Assembly: GCA_905233135.1 (NCBI GenBank)
Contig: CAJOCQ010000030.1
Coordinates: forward strand, 1 to 38,609
From: an uncultured Selenomonadaceae bacterium
GTDB taxonomy: Bacteria; Bacillota; Negativicutes; Selenomonadales; Selenomonadaceae
DNA: 38,609 nucleotides
Reading direction: 5' to 3'
Position numbers and translations under genes: made by a program. Of this stretch, positions 19,274-29,401 are shown piece by piece. The notes under the pieces were generated by a model. That model was given only the letters and a program-made list of their open reading frames with translations. It ran no database searches and was not told the DNA's origin. Position 1 is the stretch's first letter. Each line of letters begins with the position of its first letter.

Positions 19274-19295
19274 GATTTATCAGGAGTTGGTTTAA

Positions 19296-20921
19296 TTGAA
19301 AAAATTTTTGACGGTACTTTCAGTTATTTTTCTGATAAATTCCCCAAATGTATCAGCTGAAACTCTGGACGATGCAGGCAGACAACTTGACAGATTGCGC
19401 CAAGATATGGAAAAGCAACGCATTAAAGAACAGATTGACGAAGACAGAAACCGCGAAGAAAATTCTGTTGAAGTTGAGGAAAATAAAACGCCGAAGGGCG
19501 AAGAAAGCAATTTAAAATTTCTTCTGACTAAAATAACTGTTGACGAATCAGAAATTATTACCGAAAAAATTTTAAATGAAATTGCCGCGCCTTATATTAA
19601 TATAGAAATTGGCGTTAATGAACTTTACGAAATTGTTCAAAAGATTAACGATTATTATCAAAAAGAAGGCTATTTGACTTGCCGCGCCTTCCTGAAAAAT
19701 CAAACGATAACAGGCGGCGTCGTTCATATCAGCTTGATTGAAGGTAAAACGGGCGAAGTAACTTTGAGCGGAAATAAAAACACCGCCAAAAAATATTTCA
19801 CGCGGCGCGTAAAAATTAATAGCGGCGAAGTGCAAAATATTTCTGAACTTAACAGGCAACTAAACGAATTTAATTTAACAAATGACGTAAAATTGGCAAT
19901 CAGCCTCAAGGCGGGCAAAGCTCCCGGTACGACAGATTATGAATTAAAAGCTATTGAGCCAAAAAATCACGTGTTCACTTTGTACGCAGATAACGACGGT
20001 CCAAAATCTACAGGCGAAGGGCGCGTTGGTCTTTATTATAACAATCGCAGTTTATTCAAACATCGTGATTCGCTTTTATTGGGCTATATGCATTCAAAGG
20101 GCACTGATTCTTTTAACGTCAGCTATTCCATACCCGCAGGCTTGCGCGGTGAAAAATTGCGCTTCAGTTACGGCACGAGCGGCACTGAAAATGTTGCAAA
20201 CAGAAGTTTGAATTTGCGCGGGCATGCTTACTACGCAGATTTAACTTTTTCAAAGCCGCTTAAACTTACCATGAAAGAAAGAAGCGAAATCGGTTTAAGT
20301 CTCGGCATAAATCATTCTGTCAACGATATTGCTGATGCAATTTCAATCGTCGATAACGAAACAAAAACTGCCGCATTGTATTTTTCAAGAACAAATTATT
20401 TGCCGCGCAGTGTTTTTTACAGGCGTTACAGTTATACTGTCGGCAGGTGGAAAGACGAAGTTGCAGCCAACAGGCAAAATTACGGCGTATTTTATTTTAA
20501 TACTTTTTATCAGCATGCTTGGGAACACGGGCAAATTTTCGACGTTGATTTAAATGCTCAATGGAGTTCAACCAAAGATTTGCCGTCATCGGCGCAATTT
20601 TCTATTGGCGGGCGCGGCACTGTACGCGGCTATAAAAATAATTTGATTGAAGGTACAGACGGCGCAATTTTAAATATTGAATACGGTATTCCTTTTGGAA
20701 AAAATTTTAAGGCGTTTTGTTTCGCTGACGCAGGATTTGTAAACAATACTTTTCTGCAACTTAAAGACAAAAAGTTGGCGGGCGCGGGCGTCGGTTTGCA
20801 AGCGTACGTTGACGATAAAATATCTGCTTCGCTTGCAATAGCTTTTCCGCTCAAGCGCGAAATTAACGACGAGGAGCAATCTAAATCCCGCTTGCACGTT
20901 TCTTTTACAGGAAGATTTTAA
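19296..20921 (+). CDS. TpsB outer-membrane transporter (FhaC/ShlB/HecB family), 541 aa
   Basis: The start is TTG 19296, with AGGAG at 282-286 of that kilobase, nine bases ahead. Residues 1-21 are a signal peptide ending NVSA. A charged helical linker follows (about 22-65, with DRLRQDMEKQRIKEQ), then a POTRA domain (about 70-155) with the INDYYQKEGYLTCRAFL segment. From about residue 160 comes a 16-strand barrel. The substrate-gating motif SIGGRGTVRGY is at 436-446, with Arg444 matching the invariant Arg of the FhaC-type L6 loop. The later ADAGFV strand and terminal Phe (HVSFTGRF) suit BAM-mediated assembly. It exports its partner TpsA across the outer membrane. Partner genes are usually in one operon; here they are divergent. 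The single POTRA region seems short of the usual pair, since the first may be degenerate. Confidence 0.93.
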   Translation: MKKFLTVLSVIFLINSPNVSAETLDDAGRQLDRLRQDMEKQRIKEQIDEDRNREENSVEVEENKTPKGEESNLKFLLTKITVDESEIITEKILNEIAAPYINIEIGVNELYEIVQKINDYYQKEGYLTCRAFLKNQTITGGVVHISLIEGKTGEVTLSGNKNTAKKYFTRRVKINSGEVQNISELNRQLNEFNLTNDVKLAISLKAGKAPGTTDYELKAIEPKNHVFTLYADNDGPKSTGEGRVGLYYNNRSLFKHRDSLLLGYMHSKGTDSFNVSYSIPAGLRGEKLRFSYGTSGTENVANRSLNLRGHAYYADLTFSKPLKLTMKERSEIGLSLGINHSVNDIADAISIVDNETKTAALYFSRTNYLPRSVFYRRYSYTVGRWKDEVAANRQNYGVFYFNTFYQHAWEHGQIFDVDLNAQWSSTKDLPSSAQFSIGGRGTVRGYKNNLIEGTDGAILNIEYGIPFGKNFKAFCFADAGFVNNTFLQLKDKKLAGAGVGLQAYVDDKISASLAIAFPLKREINDEEQSKSRLHVSFTGRF

Positions 20922-21229
20922 ACAAATATCAACGGCACATTTGATGACTAGCCGTAATTTTTTTATAAAATTTTTTCGTTCTTTTCAGCAAGAAGCGTAC
21001 AAGATTTACTTAAAAATTTGCAAGCGTTAATTTAATGCATTTCAAATACATAAATGACCGCGCGTCAATTCGCCGCGCTGAAATTATATTCCCCGTCAAG
21101 TTTAAAGCCGTATTTGTTCACTTCAACGAGGCGCGGCTGGAAAATTGCTTGAATAATATTGACTACCAATACAATTTGCAAACATTGCTTGCAATTAGCT
21201 TGAAATAAAATTTTAAGGGCGTGTTGAAT
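20922..21229. other. 308-bp spacer between tpsB and the autotransporter gene
   Basis: It holds a weak terminator-like hairpin just after tpsB and no convincing promoter; TTGACT at about 21160 has no good -10 at the right distance. A leftward frame across 21065-21220 ends in VEVNKYGFKLDGEYNFSAAN and reads like a protein tail, but it has no start or gene body outside the overlap with the autotransporter gene, so it may be a remnant. Confidence 0.4.
20932..20964 (+). terminator. Possible weak terminator after tpsB
   Basis: ACGGC (20932-20936) pairs with GCCGT (20951-20955) across a 14-base loop and is followed by AATTTTTTTA. The stem is short, so partial read-through into the autotransporter gene is plausible. 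Confidence 0.4.
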
Positions 21230-23914
21230 TTGAAAAAATTTTTTTCCAAAAAGAAAAAAGCAAAAATTTTGGCGGCGGTTATCGGCGGCGCAACTATTTT
21301 TTCTGCGAATACTGCCGCCGCTATGGACGAATACTACATTGATCGGGAAGGCAAAAATATTTTTAAAGTGCAATATTACGGCGAAGAGGAAGCCGAATTG
21401 GCGAACGGTTTTTTTGATGTTGATGACGACATTCCGGGACTTACTTGGACTATGCCGAAATATTTGCAAAACGGATTGAATAAGGCGTTTAATTGGTGGG
21501 CAGAAATTTTAGGTCCCGGCGCAAATATTTCTCAACCGGCTCAATATTTTGTTGGTACAAACACTGAACAAAACGCCGGAGCCGGTTCAATTTCTTACAA
21601 AAACGGCGCAGATTTTCAAAATCCCAATTTGTTTTATGAAATTTTTAAAAACGCCCAACAAGTTGAACAATTTACAGATATTTCACAAGTACCAAATATG
21701 ATGGACGTCGAAAATTCCGAAATTGAAAATCTTGCTTTAGGGGTTATTGTAATTGGGCAAAATATCGGCGTTAATGAAGACAACGGCTATTACGGCTGGG
21801 TTAGCCAAAGTACTTACCCCATAACTCCTTTAATAGATAAAATTGATATTACGCCTGTTATGTTTCACGAAATTGGACACAGTTTGGGAATAACTTCAAT
21901 GCTTGAAAGAAAGCGTATATATGTTGGCGACAGTAGTTTATGGCTTGGTCATTATACAAGCGAAAGTATTGCAGAAAATTCTTTTATGGCGCACCTTCAC
22001 AACCAGGACGGCGAAAAAGCTCCACTTGAAAAAGCTTTAATTTTATCTTCTGAAAATAATCTTGATTTAGCGAAACAATATTATTCTGAACAGAGCGAAG
22101 AATTTGATTTCAACGTTTTTTACGTTACAAATATTTCATCTCCGAATAAACGTCAAGGAAAAACTTATTTATATTTTGTCGGCGATAATGTAACTGAAGT
22201 GCTTGACGGCAAAACTTTTACACGCGGCGACGGCGCACAAGTCAGCGGTATTCCGATAAACACTTGGGAAAGCGGTCCCGATTTTTCGCATATCGAACTT
22301 GCACGCTCAATGATGAGTCACCAAAATTACCGCAGTTATTTAAATTTTATGGAAGCTGAATTGGCTGTCTTGCAAGATATTGGTTACACGATTGACAGAA
22401 AAAATTTTTACGGGCGTTCAATTTATAATGACGGCTTGACTTTGACGAACACGCAAGGATTTTCTGCGCGCGAAAACGGACAATACGTTGACGGCTATAA
22501 TACTTCAACTTTGGGCGTTGGCTTGCACGTTTACGGCTCCAACAATGATATTACTCAAGCCGCAAATATTTATACTTCAGGCGACGGCGCGGTCGGTATT
22601 CGTGTTGACGGCTTAAACGATAAAATTACAGTTGCCGAAGGTACGGAAATTCACGCGGACGGCGAAAACGGCGCGGGCGTTTTAATTGCTTACGGCAGAA
22701 ACCACGAAGTTAATATTAACGGTACTGTTACGGCAAACGGAACAATAGGTAACGCTTTACAGTTTGAATTTGGCAAAAATACTATGGGAGCCCTTACCGA
22801 ATATCGCGGCTCGTACATTCGTTATACGCGCGAAGTTTCCGATGACGGAAAAATTTCAAATGCCGAAAATTTAGGTTTAAAAGAACTTACTAGTACGGAC
22901 GATTACAGCTTTACAGATTTGGAAAACGGCGACTTAAATGCTCCAATGGTTGACACTGTAAACATTAACGGCACAATTTCTGCCAACGGAAGTTTTTTGA
23001 GCAACGCAATTTATATTTCAAGAGAATCTTTTGTAAAAAATATTAACATAAACGACGGCGCGCAGATTACCGGCGATATTTATTCATATTGGAAAGACTT
23101 TGATTCAATGGCAAATATTTTCAGCGAAGAAACCGTTATAAGAGAATATGAAACTTATGACTTTAACGAAAACGGCGAGCTGGTACTCGTAAAAAAGCCC
23201 AAAATTGCCCAGCCGCTTTACATTCAGTACAACGGCGGCAATTACGCTTATACTAAATATATTCCCGACCTTGTGACGAATTTAAATTTTAATTCAACAA
23301 TGGCGTATAGCGGCAATATCAGCGGCGCGGATAATATAAAGCTGAATGTTACGGGAAATAATTTAGTTTACGGCGGCACGGCTGATGTTGTTAATGTCAA
23401 TGTTTCAAAAGGCGCGGGACTTTTCGGCGGCACTTTCACTGTTAATAATATGACTGAAAATCTTGCTGAAGGTTTTTCGGACGATACAACGGGCAAATTT
23501 TACAATCACGGCACAATAAGCGGCGTTGAAATTAACGGCGATTTAGTTTCAGACGGTACTTTGACTGACGAGGCGGGCAAAATTACAGTCAACGGCGCGG
23601 CAAATGTTGACGAATCCACCGTCATTTCAAAAAATGTTTTGCCCGATGAAACTGCAGAAATTTTGACTGCTGAAAATATTAGCGGCAACATTTCAAATAC
23701 CGTTGACAATCCCGAAAAAGTTTCAGGCTTGCTCAATGGTTACGGCGAAATTTCCAATAACAAAATTACTTACACCGCCAAAACTGCAAATAACATTGGC
23801 ACATTGAATGACCAACAAAACGCCGCTTTCAACGCCGTAAAAAATATGTCAACCGACTTTTGGCAATTTATAATTTGGATTCAGAAAACGCGGGGCGTGC
23901 ACTTTCTCAAGTAG
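21230..23914 (+). CDS. Autotransporter metalloprotease, passenger part (frameshifted from its barrel)
   Basis: The TTG at 21230 is the preferred start because AAGGG at 215-219 lies ten bases ahead; GTG 21221 would sit on the ribosome site. A Lys-rich N-region and hydrophobic core ending ANTAAA form the signal peptide. Residues about 35-400 form a metalloprotease domain: HEIGHSLG at 213-220 gives two zinc His ligands and catalytic Glu214, DFSHIEL has His354, and a Met-Met at 361-362 followed by SHQNY and FMEAELAVLQDIGY resembles a metzincin Met-turn region. The usual third His, three residues after the Gly, is replaced by Ser223. A beta-helical passenger follows with GDGAVGIRVDG-type repeats. 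The frame ends at 23914 in nonsense after STDFW. Adding one T in the T run at 23858-23861 joins it to the barrel (STDFLAIYNLDSENAG) and yields 1,222 residues. Confidence 0.8.
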   Translation: MKKFFSKKKKAKILAAVIGGATIFSANTAAAMDEYYIDREGKNIFKVQYYGEEEAELANGFFDVDDDIPGLTWTMPKYLQNGLNKAFNWWAEILGPGANISQPAQYFVGTNTEQNAGAGSISYKNGADFQNPNLFYEIFKNAQQVEQFTDISQVPNMMDVENSEIENLALGVIVIGQNIGVNEDNGYYGWVSQSTYPITPLIDKIDITPVMFHEIGHSLGITSMLERKRIYVGDSSLWLGHYTSESIAENSFMAHLHNQDGEKAPLEKALILSSENNLDLAKQYYSEQSEEFDFNVFYVTNISSPNKRQGKTYLYFVGDNVTEVLDGKTFTRGDGAQVSGIPINTWESGPDFSHIELARSMMSHQNYRSYLNFMEAELAVLQDIGYTIDRKNFYGRSIYNDGLTLTNTQGFSARENGQYVDGYNTSTLGVGLHVYGSNNDITQAANIYTSGDGAVGIRVDGLNDKITVAEGTEIHADGENGAGVLIAYGRNHEVNINGTVTANGTIGNALQFEFGKNTMGALTEYRGSYIRYTREVSDDGKISNAENLGLKELTSTDDYSFTDLENGDLNAPMVDTVNINGTISANGSFLSNAIYISRESFVKNININDGAQITGDIYSYWKDFDSMANIFSEETVIREYETYDFNENGELVLVKKPKIAQPLYIQYNGGNYAYTKYIPDLVTNLNFNSTMAYSGNISGADNIKLNVTGNNLVYGGTADVVNVNVSKGAGLFGGTFTVNNMTENLAEGFSDDTTGKFYNHGTISGVEINGDLVSDGTLTDEAGKITVNGAANVDESTVISKNVLPDETAEILTAENISGNISNTVDNPEKVSGLLNGYGEISNNKITYTAKTANNIGTLNDQQNAAFNAVKNMSTDFWQFIIWIQKTRGVHFLK

Positions 23915-24897
23915 GCAACAATGACGCCGCGCAATTACTTTCAGCCGCGCAGCAAAGCACCGTTGCAAATCGTGTTATTTCTGACAGATTGAACACCGCT
24001 TTTTCTTCCAACACGATTAATTTTAATGCGGGCGGCTTGAATTTTTCTGACGGCGAAGACGAAAATATTTTAATGGGCGTTTCTGCAAATTATAATGAAA
24101 CTGCCGACAATAATTTTTGGGTAAAATTTACCAAGAATTGGGGCGAACTCAAGGGCGGCGCAAATTATCACGGCTCGGCAATCAGCGGCGGCTACGACAG
24201 AGCATTGGGCAAAAATTGGCGCGGCGGACTTTTTGTAAGTTACAATGCAACAAGCCTTGCAAGCGATAACAGCGGCGGCAGTGCCTACGACACGCGCGGC
24301 GGAATTTACGGCGGTTATCATAATGAAGTTGACGACGCTTTTATTTATATTGACGCGGGCAAAGTTCGCAATAAGTTAAACCGTTCAATTTCAGCGTTGG
24401 GGCTCGGCGCGGAGGCAAAGTACAATTCAAATATTTTTGAGATTGGCGGCGAATATAAACGCAATTTGACGCCCGAAAAAATTTGGGCAGTTTCGCCTTT
24501 TGTCAATTTGCAGTATTCGCACTTAAAACAAAAAGCGTATAATGAAACGGGCGCGGGCATTTACAATCAGCAAGTCAATTCAAAGAGCAACGGCTATTTT
24601 GCCGGAACTTTAGGCGTTGAATTTAAGCGCGTGTTGGCAAATGGAAACTACGCGGCGCGAATTGGAGTCAAGCACGCCTTCACAGGCGCAGACCCCGAAT
24701 TAAATTTTTCCTACGAAGGGAATAATAATAATTTCTACAGTTTGAAAAACAATCAAGACAAAACGCATTTTATTTTGTCGATAGGCGGCGAAAATCATTT
24801 CAAAAACGGCTGGATACTCGGCGGCGATGTTGCTTTTCAAAAGGGCAGTCACGATAAAGATTTAACCGCCTCCGTTATCCTTAGAAAAATTTGGTAA
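23860..24897 (+). CDS. Autotransporter beta-barrel domain (C-terminal part of the same gene)
   Basis: This frame has no ribosome site and begins mid-sentence (AIYNLDSENAGRALSQV), so it is the 3' end of the passenger gene rather than a separate gene. The AQLLSAAQQSTVANRVISDR segment matches the alpha-helical linker that occupies the pore in type Va autotransporters. From about base 24060 alternating amphipathic strands with Gly/aromatic pattern form a 12-stranded outer-membrane barrel, ending in SVILRKIW with a terminal aromatic residue for BAM recognition. It anchors and exports the metalloprotease passenger at the cell surface. Confidence 0.85.
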   Translation: MAIYNLDSENAGRALSQVGNNDAAQLLSAAQQSTVANRVISDRLNTAFSSNTINFNAGGLNFSDGEDENILMGVSANYNETADNNFWVKFTKNWGELKGGANYHGSAISGGYDRALGKNWRGGLFVSYNATSLASDNSGGSAYDTRGGIYGGYHNEVDDAFIYIDAGKVRNKLNRSISALGLGAEAKYNSNIFEIGGEYKRNLTPEKIWAVSPFVNLQYSHLKQKAYNETGAGIYNQQVNSKSNGYFAGTLGVEFKRVLANGNYAARIGVKHAFTGADPELNFSYEGNNNNFYSLKNNQDKTHFILSIGGENHFKNGWILGGDVAFQKGSHDKDLTASVILRKIW

Positions 24898-24902
24898 AAA
24901 AT

Positions 24903-24940
24903 AACCTCTGCAAAGAATTAATCTTTACAGAGGTTTTATT
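24903..24940. terminator. Bidirectional rho-independent terminator between convergent genes
   Basis: AACCTCTG (24903-24910) pairs with CAGAGGTT (24928-24935), and the inner AAAGA/TCTTT extends the stem to about 14 pairs with one mismatch. Rightward it is followed by TTTTATT-like bases and leftward by TTATTTTTT, so it can end both the autotransporter and the carB transcripts. The 140 bases between it and the carB stop hold no gene I can support. Confidence 0.8.
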
Positions 24941-25082
24941 AATTTTGAACGTTAAAATTTATTTTGCCGCCGCGTTAATTGTTACGATAGTTTCTTCAAA
25001 ATCTGCCGCAAATTTTTTTCTGTAATTTCTTTGACGCGCTTATTTTTGCACTAAAATTTTTAACTACAAAACTATCACACTA

Positions 25083-26123
25083 CTACGCCAAGTCGTCGCC
25101 GCCGCCAACATAATCTTGAATTGCAAGCGAATATACTAACCGCCTATCTCTCATAAAGCTTAACATTCTTAAAACTTCCCAAGCCGTATCCAAACTTGTA
25201 AGGCAAGGTATACCGTGTTCAACTGTTGCACGGCGAATTTTGAAGCCGTCGCGCAGGACGTGTTGTCCCGGCGTGTGTGTATTCACTACCATATCAATTT
25301 TGCCGCTTTTTATTCTTTCTATAATATCAACGCTGCGTTGGTGAACTTTGCCTACAATTTCAGCCCTAATTCCCACGCTTTCCAACGCCCGCGCAGTGCC
25401 TTCTGTTGCAACTATTTCAAAATTTAAATCAGAAAAAGCTCTTGCAAGTTGTTTCATTTCGTCTTTGTCCTTGTCGGCAACCGTAAACAAAATGCAACCG
25501 TTTTTGGGAATACTCATTCCCGCGCCGACAATCGCTTTATAAAGGGCGCGCGCGTAGTGATAATCAATGCCCATAACTTCGCCCGTCGATTTCATTTCGG
25601 GTCCCAACGAAATATCAACGTCCTGCATTTTGGCAAATGAAAACACGGGAGCTTTTACCGCCGTGTAAGGTTTCGGTTCAATCAAGCCGCTATGCCAGCC
25701 CATTTCTTTAAGCGTATGCCCCAACGCTACGCGCGTTGCAATGTTTACCATTTTAATATTTGTAACCTTGCTTAAAAATGGAACGGTACGACTTGAACGC
25801 GGATTTACTTCGATAACGTAAACCTGCCCTTCAACAACGACGTATTGAATATTTAACAACCCTTTGACGTGCAAGGCAAGTGCAAGGCGTTTTGTATAAT
25901 CTGAAATTGTGTAAATGACGCGCGAAGGTAAAGTTTGCGGCGGATATACTGCGATGCTGTCGCCGCTGTGCACGCCCGCGCGCTCCACGTGTTCCATAAT
26001 TCCCGGTATAACAACGTCTGCCGCGTCAGAAATTGCATCAACTTCAACTTCTGTACCTTGCATATATCTGTCAACCAAAACGGGGTGGTCGGGCGTAACT
26101 TTGACAGCGTTCGCTGTAAACAA
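25083..26123 (-). CDS. carB: Carbamoyl-phosphate synthase large subunit, C-terminal part (broken carB)
   Basis: This frame continues CarB from just after the GGRAMEIV segment of the second ATP-grasp domain: [54 protein letters not shown], and then the MGS-like allosteric domain ([28 protein letters not shown]). The TTG at its 5' end has no ribosome site and is not a natural start. Together with the upstream part the enzyme would be about 1,075 residues after restoring about 26 missing bases, the normal CarB size. It ends in [10 protein letters not shown]. Confidence 0.85.
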   Translation of the reverse strand: MFTANAVKVTPDHPVLVDRYMQGTEVEVDAISDAADVVIPGIMEHVERAGVHSGDSIAVYPPQTLPSRVIYTISDYTKRLALALHVKGLLNIQYVVVEGQVYVIEVNPRSSRTVPFLSKVTNIKMVNIATRVALGHTLKEMGWHSGLIEPKPYTAVKAPVFSFAKMQDVDISLGPEMKSTGEVMGIDYHYARALYKAIVGAGMSIPKNGCILFTVADKDKDEMKQLARAFSDLNFEIVATEGTARALESVGIRAEIVGKVHQRSVDIIERIKSGKIDMVVNTHTPGQHVLRDGFKIRRATVEHGIPCLTSLDTAWEVLRMLSFMRDRRLVYSLAIQDYVGGGDDLA

Positions 26124-28284
26124 TTTCCATTGCGCGCCCGCCTAAAACGTAGCTCGGACGCACCATAACAGGATAACCGATTTCAGCCGCGCCGCTAATT
26201 GCGTCTTCAAGATTTGTAACGCTGATACCGCGCGGGCGTGGAATATTTACCTCTGCCAAAACTTCGTCAAAGCGTTCTCTGTCTTCTGCCCTGTCAATAT
26301 CATCAACGCTTGTACCGAAAATTTTTACGCCCGCTTCAGCTAAGCTTGCAGCAAGATTTATTGCAGTTTGCCCGCCGAATTGTACGATAACGCCTTCAGG
26401 TTTTTCCTTGTCGATAATGTTCAAAACGTCTTCAGTTGTCAAAGGTTCAAAATAAAGTTTGTCAGAAATATCAAAGTCAGTTGAAACAGTTTCGGGGTTG
26501 TTGTTGATAATTATTGCCTCAATCCCCATTTCGCGCAGTGCCCAAACTGAATGCACGCTACAATAGTCAAATTCTACGCCCTGCCCAATTCTTATCGGAC
26601 CCGAGCCTAAAACAATAATTTTTCTATTGCCGCTAACTTCGACTTCATCAGAATCTGCACGATATGTTGAATAATAATACGGCGTGAAGGCGTCAAATTC
26701 GCCCGCGCAAGTGTCAACCATTTTGTATTTCGGCAGAATATTATTTTCAATTCTCAACTTGCGAATTTCTTTAATATTTTTGCCCGTCAATTCGGAAATT
26801 GATTCATCAGCAAGCCCAATGTTTTTTGCCTCGCGCAGGAGTTCAACCGTTAAATTTTCCTGAGAAATTTTATTTTCAAAGTCAACGATATTTTTAATTT
26901 TTTGAATGAACCACGAATTAATTTTTGTAATGTTGTAAATTTCGTCAACGGTTGCAACGCCGCGCCTCAAAACTTCTGCAATTACAAATAATCTTTCATC
27001 GTTAATTTTTTGTAACTGATTCAAAATTTTAGCGTCGTCCCAATTTGCAAATTTTTCAAGGTACAGACGATTGACGCCAATTTCAAGACTGCGCACCGCT
27101 TTTAAAATTGCGCCTTCAAAATTTCTGTCAATGCTCATAACTTCGCCCGTTGCCTTCATCTGCGTACCCAAAGTTTTATCTGCGAAAACAAATTTATCAA
27201 ATGGAAAACGCGGAATTTTTAAAACGATATAATCTAAAGCCGGTTCAAAACAAGCCTTAGTTTTATGTGTAACTGCGTTTGTAATTTCGTCAAGCGTGTA
27301 ACCGACGGCAATTTTGGAACTTACTTTCGCAATGGGATAACCTGTCGCCTTCGAGGCAAGCGCGGAACTTCTGCTAACGCGCGGATTTACTTCAATGACA
27401 TAATAATTTTGGCTGTTGACATCAAGCGCAAATTGCACGTTGCAGCCGCCCTCAATTCCAAGCGCACGAATAATTTTCAAACTTGCAGAGCGCAAAAATT
27501 GATAATCTGAATCACTCAAAGTTTGACTCGGTGCAACAACGATTGAATCGCCCGTATGCACGCCTACTGCGTCAACATTTTCCATATTGCAAACTGCTAT
27601 GCAATTATCGTTGCTGTCGCGCATTACTTCAAATTCAATTTCTTTCCAACCTGCAACGCTGCGTTCAATCAGCACTTGCCCAATCATTGAATATTTCAAG
27701 CCGCGTATTACAATTTCTACGAGTTCTTCTTCGTTTTCGGCAATACCGCCGCCCGTGCCGCCCAAAGTGTACGCGGGGCGAACAATCAGCGGGTAACCAA
27801 TTTCATTTGCGAAGGCAACCGCGCTATGCACGTCTTCAACGATTGTTGATTCAGGAACAGGTTCGCCAATTTCCTGCATTGTAGCTTTAAATTTTTCCCT
27901 GTCTTCAGCTTTTTCTATTGCGTCAAGCGGCGTCCCCAAAAGTTCGACGTTATATTTTTCAAGCACTCCCGCTTCTGAAAGTTTTACCGCCAAATTTAAA
28001 CCGGCTTGCCCGCCCAATGTTGCCAATAAACCGTCAGGGCGTTCTTTTTCGATTATCGACGCCAAAAAATCTACCGTCAAAGGTTCAATATAAACCCTGT
28101 CGGCAATATTAACGTCTGTCATAATCGTTGCAGGATTTGAATTGACTAAAACAACTTCCAAGCCTTCTTCCTTCAAGGCGCGGCAAGCTTGCGAGCCCGC
28201 GTAGTCAAATTCCGCCGCCTGCCCTATTACTATTGGTCCCGAGCCGATTACCATAACTTTATTTAAATTTTCTTTCTTAGGCAA
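26071..28284 (-). CDS. carB: Carbamoyl-phosphate synthase large subunit, N-terminal part (broken carB)
   Basis: The start is ATG 28282-28284, overlapping the carA end by eight bases. The first ATP-grasp (carboxyphosphate) half begins [20 protein letters not shown], with [14 protein letters not shown] and [20 protein letters not shown]. The oligomerisation domain and the start of the second half ([35 protein letters not shown]) follow. After EIVYSE the frame runs into about ten foreign residues and stops at 26071. Family members have 12 residues between EIV and the AVKV/AVSV segment; here only 10 bases separate them. About 26 bases are therefore absent near 26120-26130, shifting the frame. With CarA it makes carbamoyl phosphate from glutamine, bicarbonate and two ATP. 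Confidence 0.9.
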   Translation of the reverse strand: MPKKENLNKVMVIGSGPIVIGQAAEFDYAGSQACRALKEEGLEVVLVNSNPATIMTDVNIADRVYIEPLTVDFLASIIEKERPDGLLATLGGQAGLNLAVKLSEAGVLEKYNVELLGTPLDAIEKAEDREKFKATMQEIGEPVPESTIVEDVHSAVAFANEIGYPLIVRPAYTLGGTGGGIAENEEELVEIVIRGLKYSMIGQVLIERSVAGWKEIEFEVMRDSNDNCIAVCNMENVDAVGVHTGDSIVVAPSQTLSDSDYQFLRSASLKIIRALGIEGGCNVQFALDVNSQNYYVIEVNPRVSRSSALASKATGYPIAKVSSKIAVGYTLDEITNAVTHKTKACFEPALDYIVLKIPRFPFDKFVFADKTLGTQMKATGEVMSIDRNFEGAILKAVRSLEIGVNRLYLEKFANWDDAKILNQLQKINDERLFVIAEVLRRGVATVDEIYNITKINSWFIQKIKNIVDFENKISQENLTVELLREAKNIGLADESISELTGKNIKEIRKLRIENNILPKYKMVDTCAGEFDAFTPYYYSTYRADSDEVEVSGNRKIIVLGSGPIRIGQGVEFDYCSVHSVWALREMGIEAIIINNNPETVSTDFDISDKLYFEPLTTEDVLNIIDKEKPEGVIVQFGGQTAINLAASLAEAGVKIFGTSVDDIDRAEDRERFDEVLAEVNIPRPRGISVTNLEDAISGAAEIGYPVMVRPSYVLGGRAMEIVYSERCQSYARPPRFG

Positions 28285-29359
28285 AATTATTTTCCTTTCT
28301 CATCAGTTCCAAAAATTCGTCAAACAAATAAAAATTATCACGCGGACCGGGCGACGCTTCGGGGTGATATTGCACTGAATAAATTGGAAAATTTTTATGG
28401 CGCATTCCTTCAACCGTGCCGTCATTCATTGAAATATAAGTAACTTCAAGCGGCAAATTTTTCAGTGATTTTTCGTCAACCGCGTAACCGTGATTCTGCG
28501 AAGTGATATAAATTTTGCCTGTACGAAGATTTTTAACGGGCTGATTGGAGCCGCGATGCCCAAATTTTAATTTGTAAGTATCCGCGCCCATTGCCAACGC
28601 CAAAAGTTGATGCCCTAAACAAATTCCGAAAATTGGTTTCTTGCCGATTAACTTTTTAATTTCTGAAATAATTTCGGGAACGTCTTTAGGATCTCCGGGA
28701 CCGTTAGATAAAAAAACGCCGTCAGGATTCATTGCAAGAATTTTTTCGGCGGAAGTATTCGCAGGAACAACGGCAATTTTACAGCCCAAATTGTTCAAAC
28801 TTTCAAGAATATTATTTTTTACGCCAAAGTCCATTGCAACGACGAACGGCGCATTTTTATTTTCAGTTTCAATTGTGTAAGGTTCAGAAATTGTAACCTG
28901 CGCGACAACATTTTTTTGAAGCGGTTGAGCAAGCATTTCGGCAATAATATTTTGCGGCGTATCGTCAGAAACAATAACGCCCTTCATCGTGCCGGCAGAG
29001 CGAATTTTTTTTGTTACGGCGCGCGTATCAACATCATAAAGGCAGGGAATTTTCATTTCATTTAAATATTCGCCAAAACTTTTTTTAACAGTAAAATTAC
29101 TTGGAAAGGAGCAAATTTCGCCGACAATCAAGCCGCCGACAAAACTTTTTCGACTTTGATTAAAAATTTCTGCAACGCCGTAATTCCCAATTAAAGGATA
29201 AGTCAAAGTTACAATCTGCCGACAGTATGAAGGATCCGTCAAAATTTCTTGGTAACCTGTCATTCCCGTATTAAAAACAACTTCGCCGCTTGCTGTTAAA
29301 TCGCCAAAAATTTTCCCGTGAAAAATACTGCCGTCTTCAAGAATTAATTTTCCCGTCAA
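28277..29359 (-). CDS. carA: Carbamoyl-phosphate synthase small subunit, 360 aa
   Basis: It supplies ammonia to CarB by hydrolysing glutamine. The N-terminal CPSase small domain includes [20 protein letters not shown]. The class I amidotransferase domain carries the nucleophile in GICLGHQ, the GNxGPGDP-like SNGPGDPKD loop and the catalytic His/Glu of [13 protein letters not shown] at 29368 would lengthen the protein by three residues, but AGGAGG overlaps it; the TTG at 29359 lies eight bases after that site and is the likely start. The gene follows the gltD fusion by about 40 bases and overlaps carB, so both subunits appear co-translated at the end of the operon. Confidence 0.93.
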   Translation of the reverse strand: MTGKLILEDGSIFHGKIFGDLTASGEVVFNTGMTGYQEILTDPSYCRQIVTLTYPLIGNYGVAEIFNQSRKSFVGGLIVGEICSFPSNFTVKKSFGEYLNEMKIPCLYDVDTRAVTKKIRSAGTMKGVIVSDDTPQNIIAEMLAQPLQKNVVAQVTISEPYTIETENKNAPFVVAMDFGVKNNILESLNNLGCKIAVVPANTSAEKILAMNPDGVFLSNGPGDPKDVPEIISEIKKLIGKKPIFGICLGHQLLALAMGADTYKLKFGHRGSNQPVKNLRTGKIYITSQNHGYAVDEKSLKNLPLEVTYISMNDGTVEGMRHKNFPIYSVQYHPEASPGPRDNFYLFDEFLELMRKENNFA

Positions 29360-29367
29360 ATTATACA

Positions 29368-29373
29368 CCTCCT
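29368..29373 (-). promoter_or_regulatory. Ribosome-binding site deciding the carA start
   Basis: AGGAGG (complement of 29368-29373) overlaps the in-frame GTG at 29368 and is eight bases ahead of TTG 29359. This rules out the longer GTG start. Confidence 0.75.
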
Positions 29374-29401
29374 AATTCTTGAAATAATTTTCGCCGCTGT
29401 T

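Noticed and set aside
21065..21469. Leftward 134-codon frame overlapping the autotransporter start
   Set aside because: More than half overlaps the signal peptide and protease coding sequence; only the last 50 residues lie in the spacer and no start or ribosome site supports it.
24941..25082. Short leftward frame ending FAADFEETIVTINAAAK
   Set aside because: A stop lies just upstream and the frame has only about 24 codons with no start. At most it is a remnant.
29360..29401. Separate promoter for carAB
   Set aside because: The gap before carA is about 40 bases with a ribosome site and no -35/-10 pair at proper spacing.
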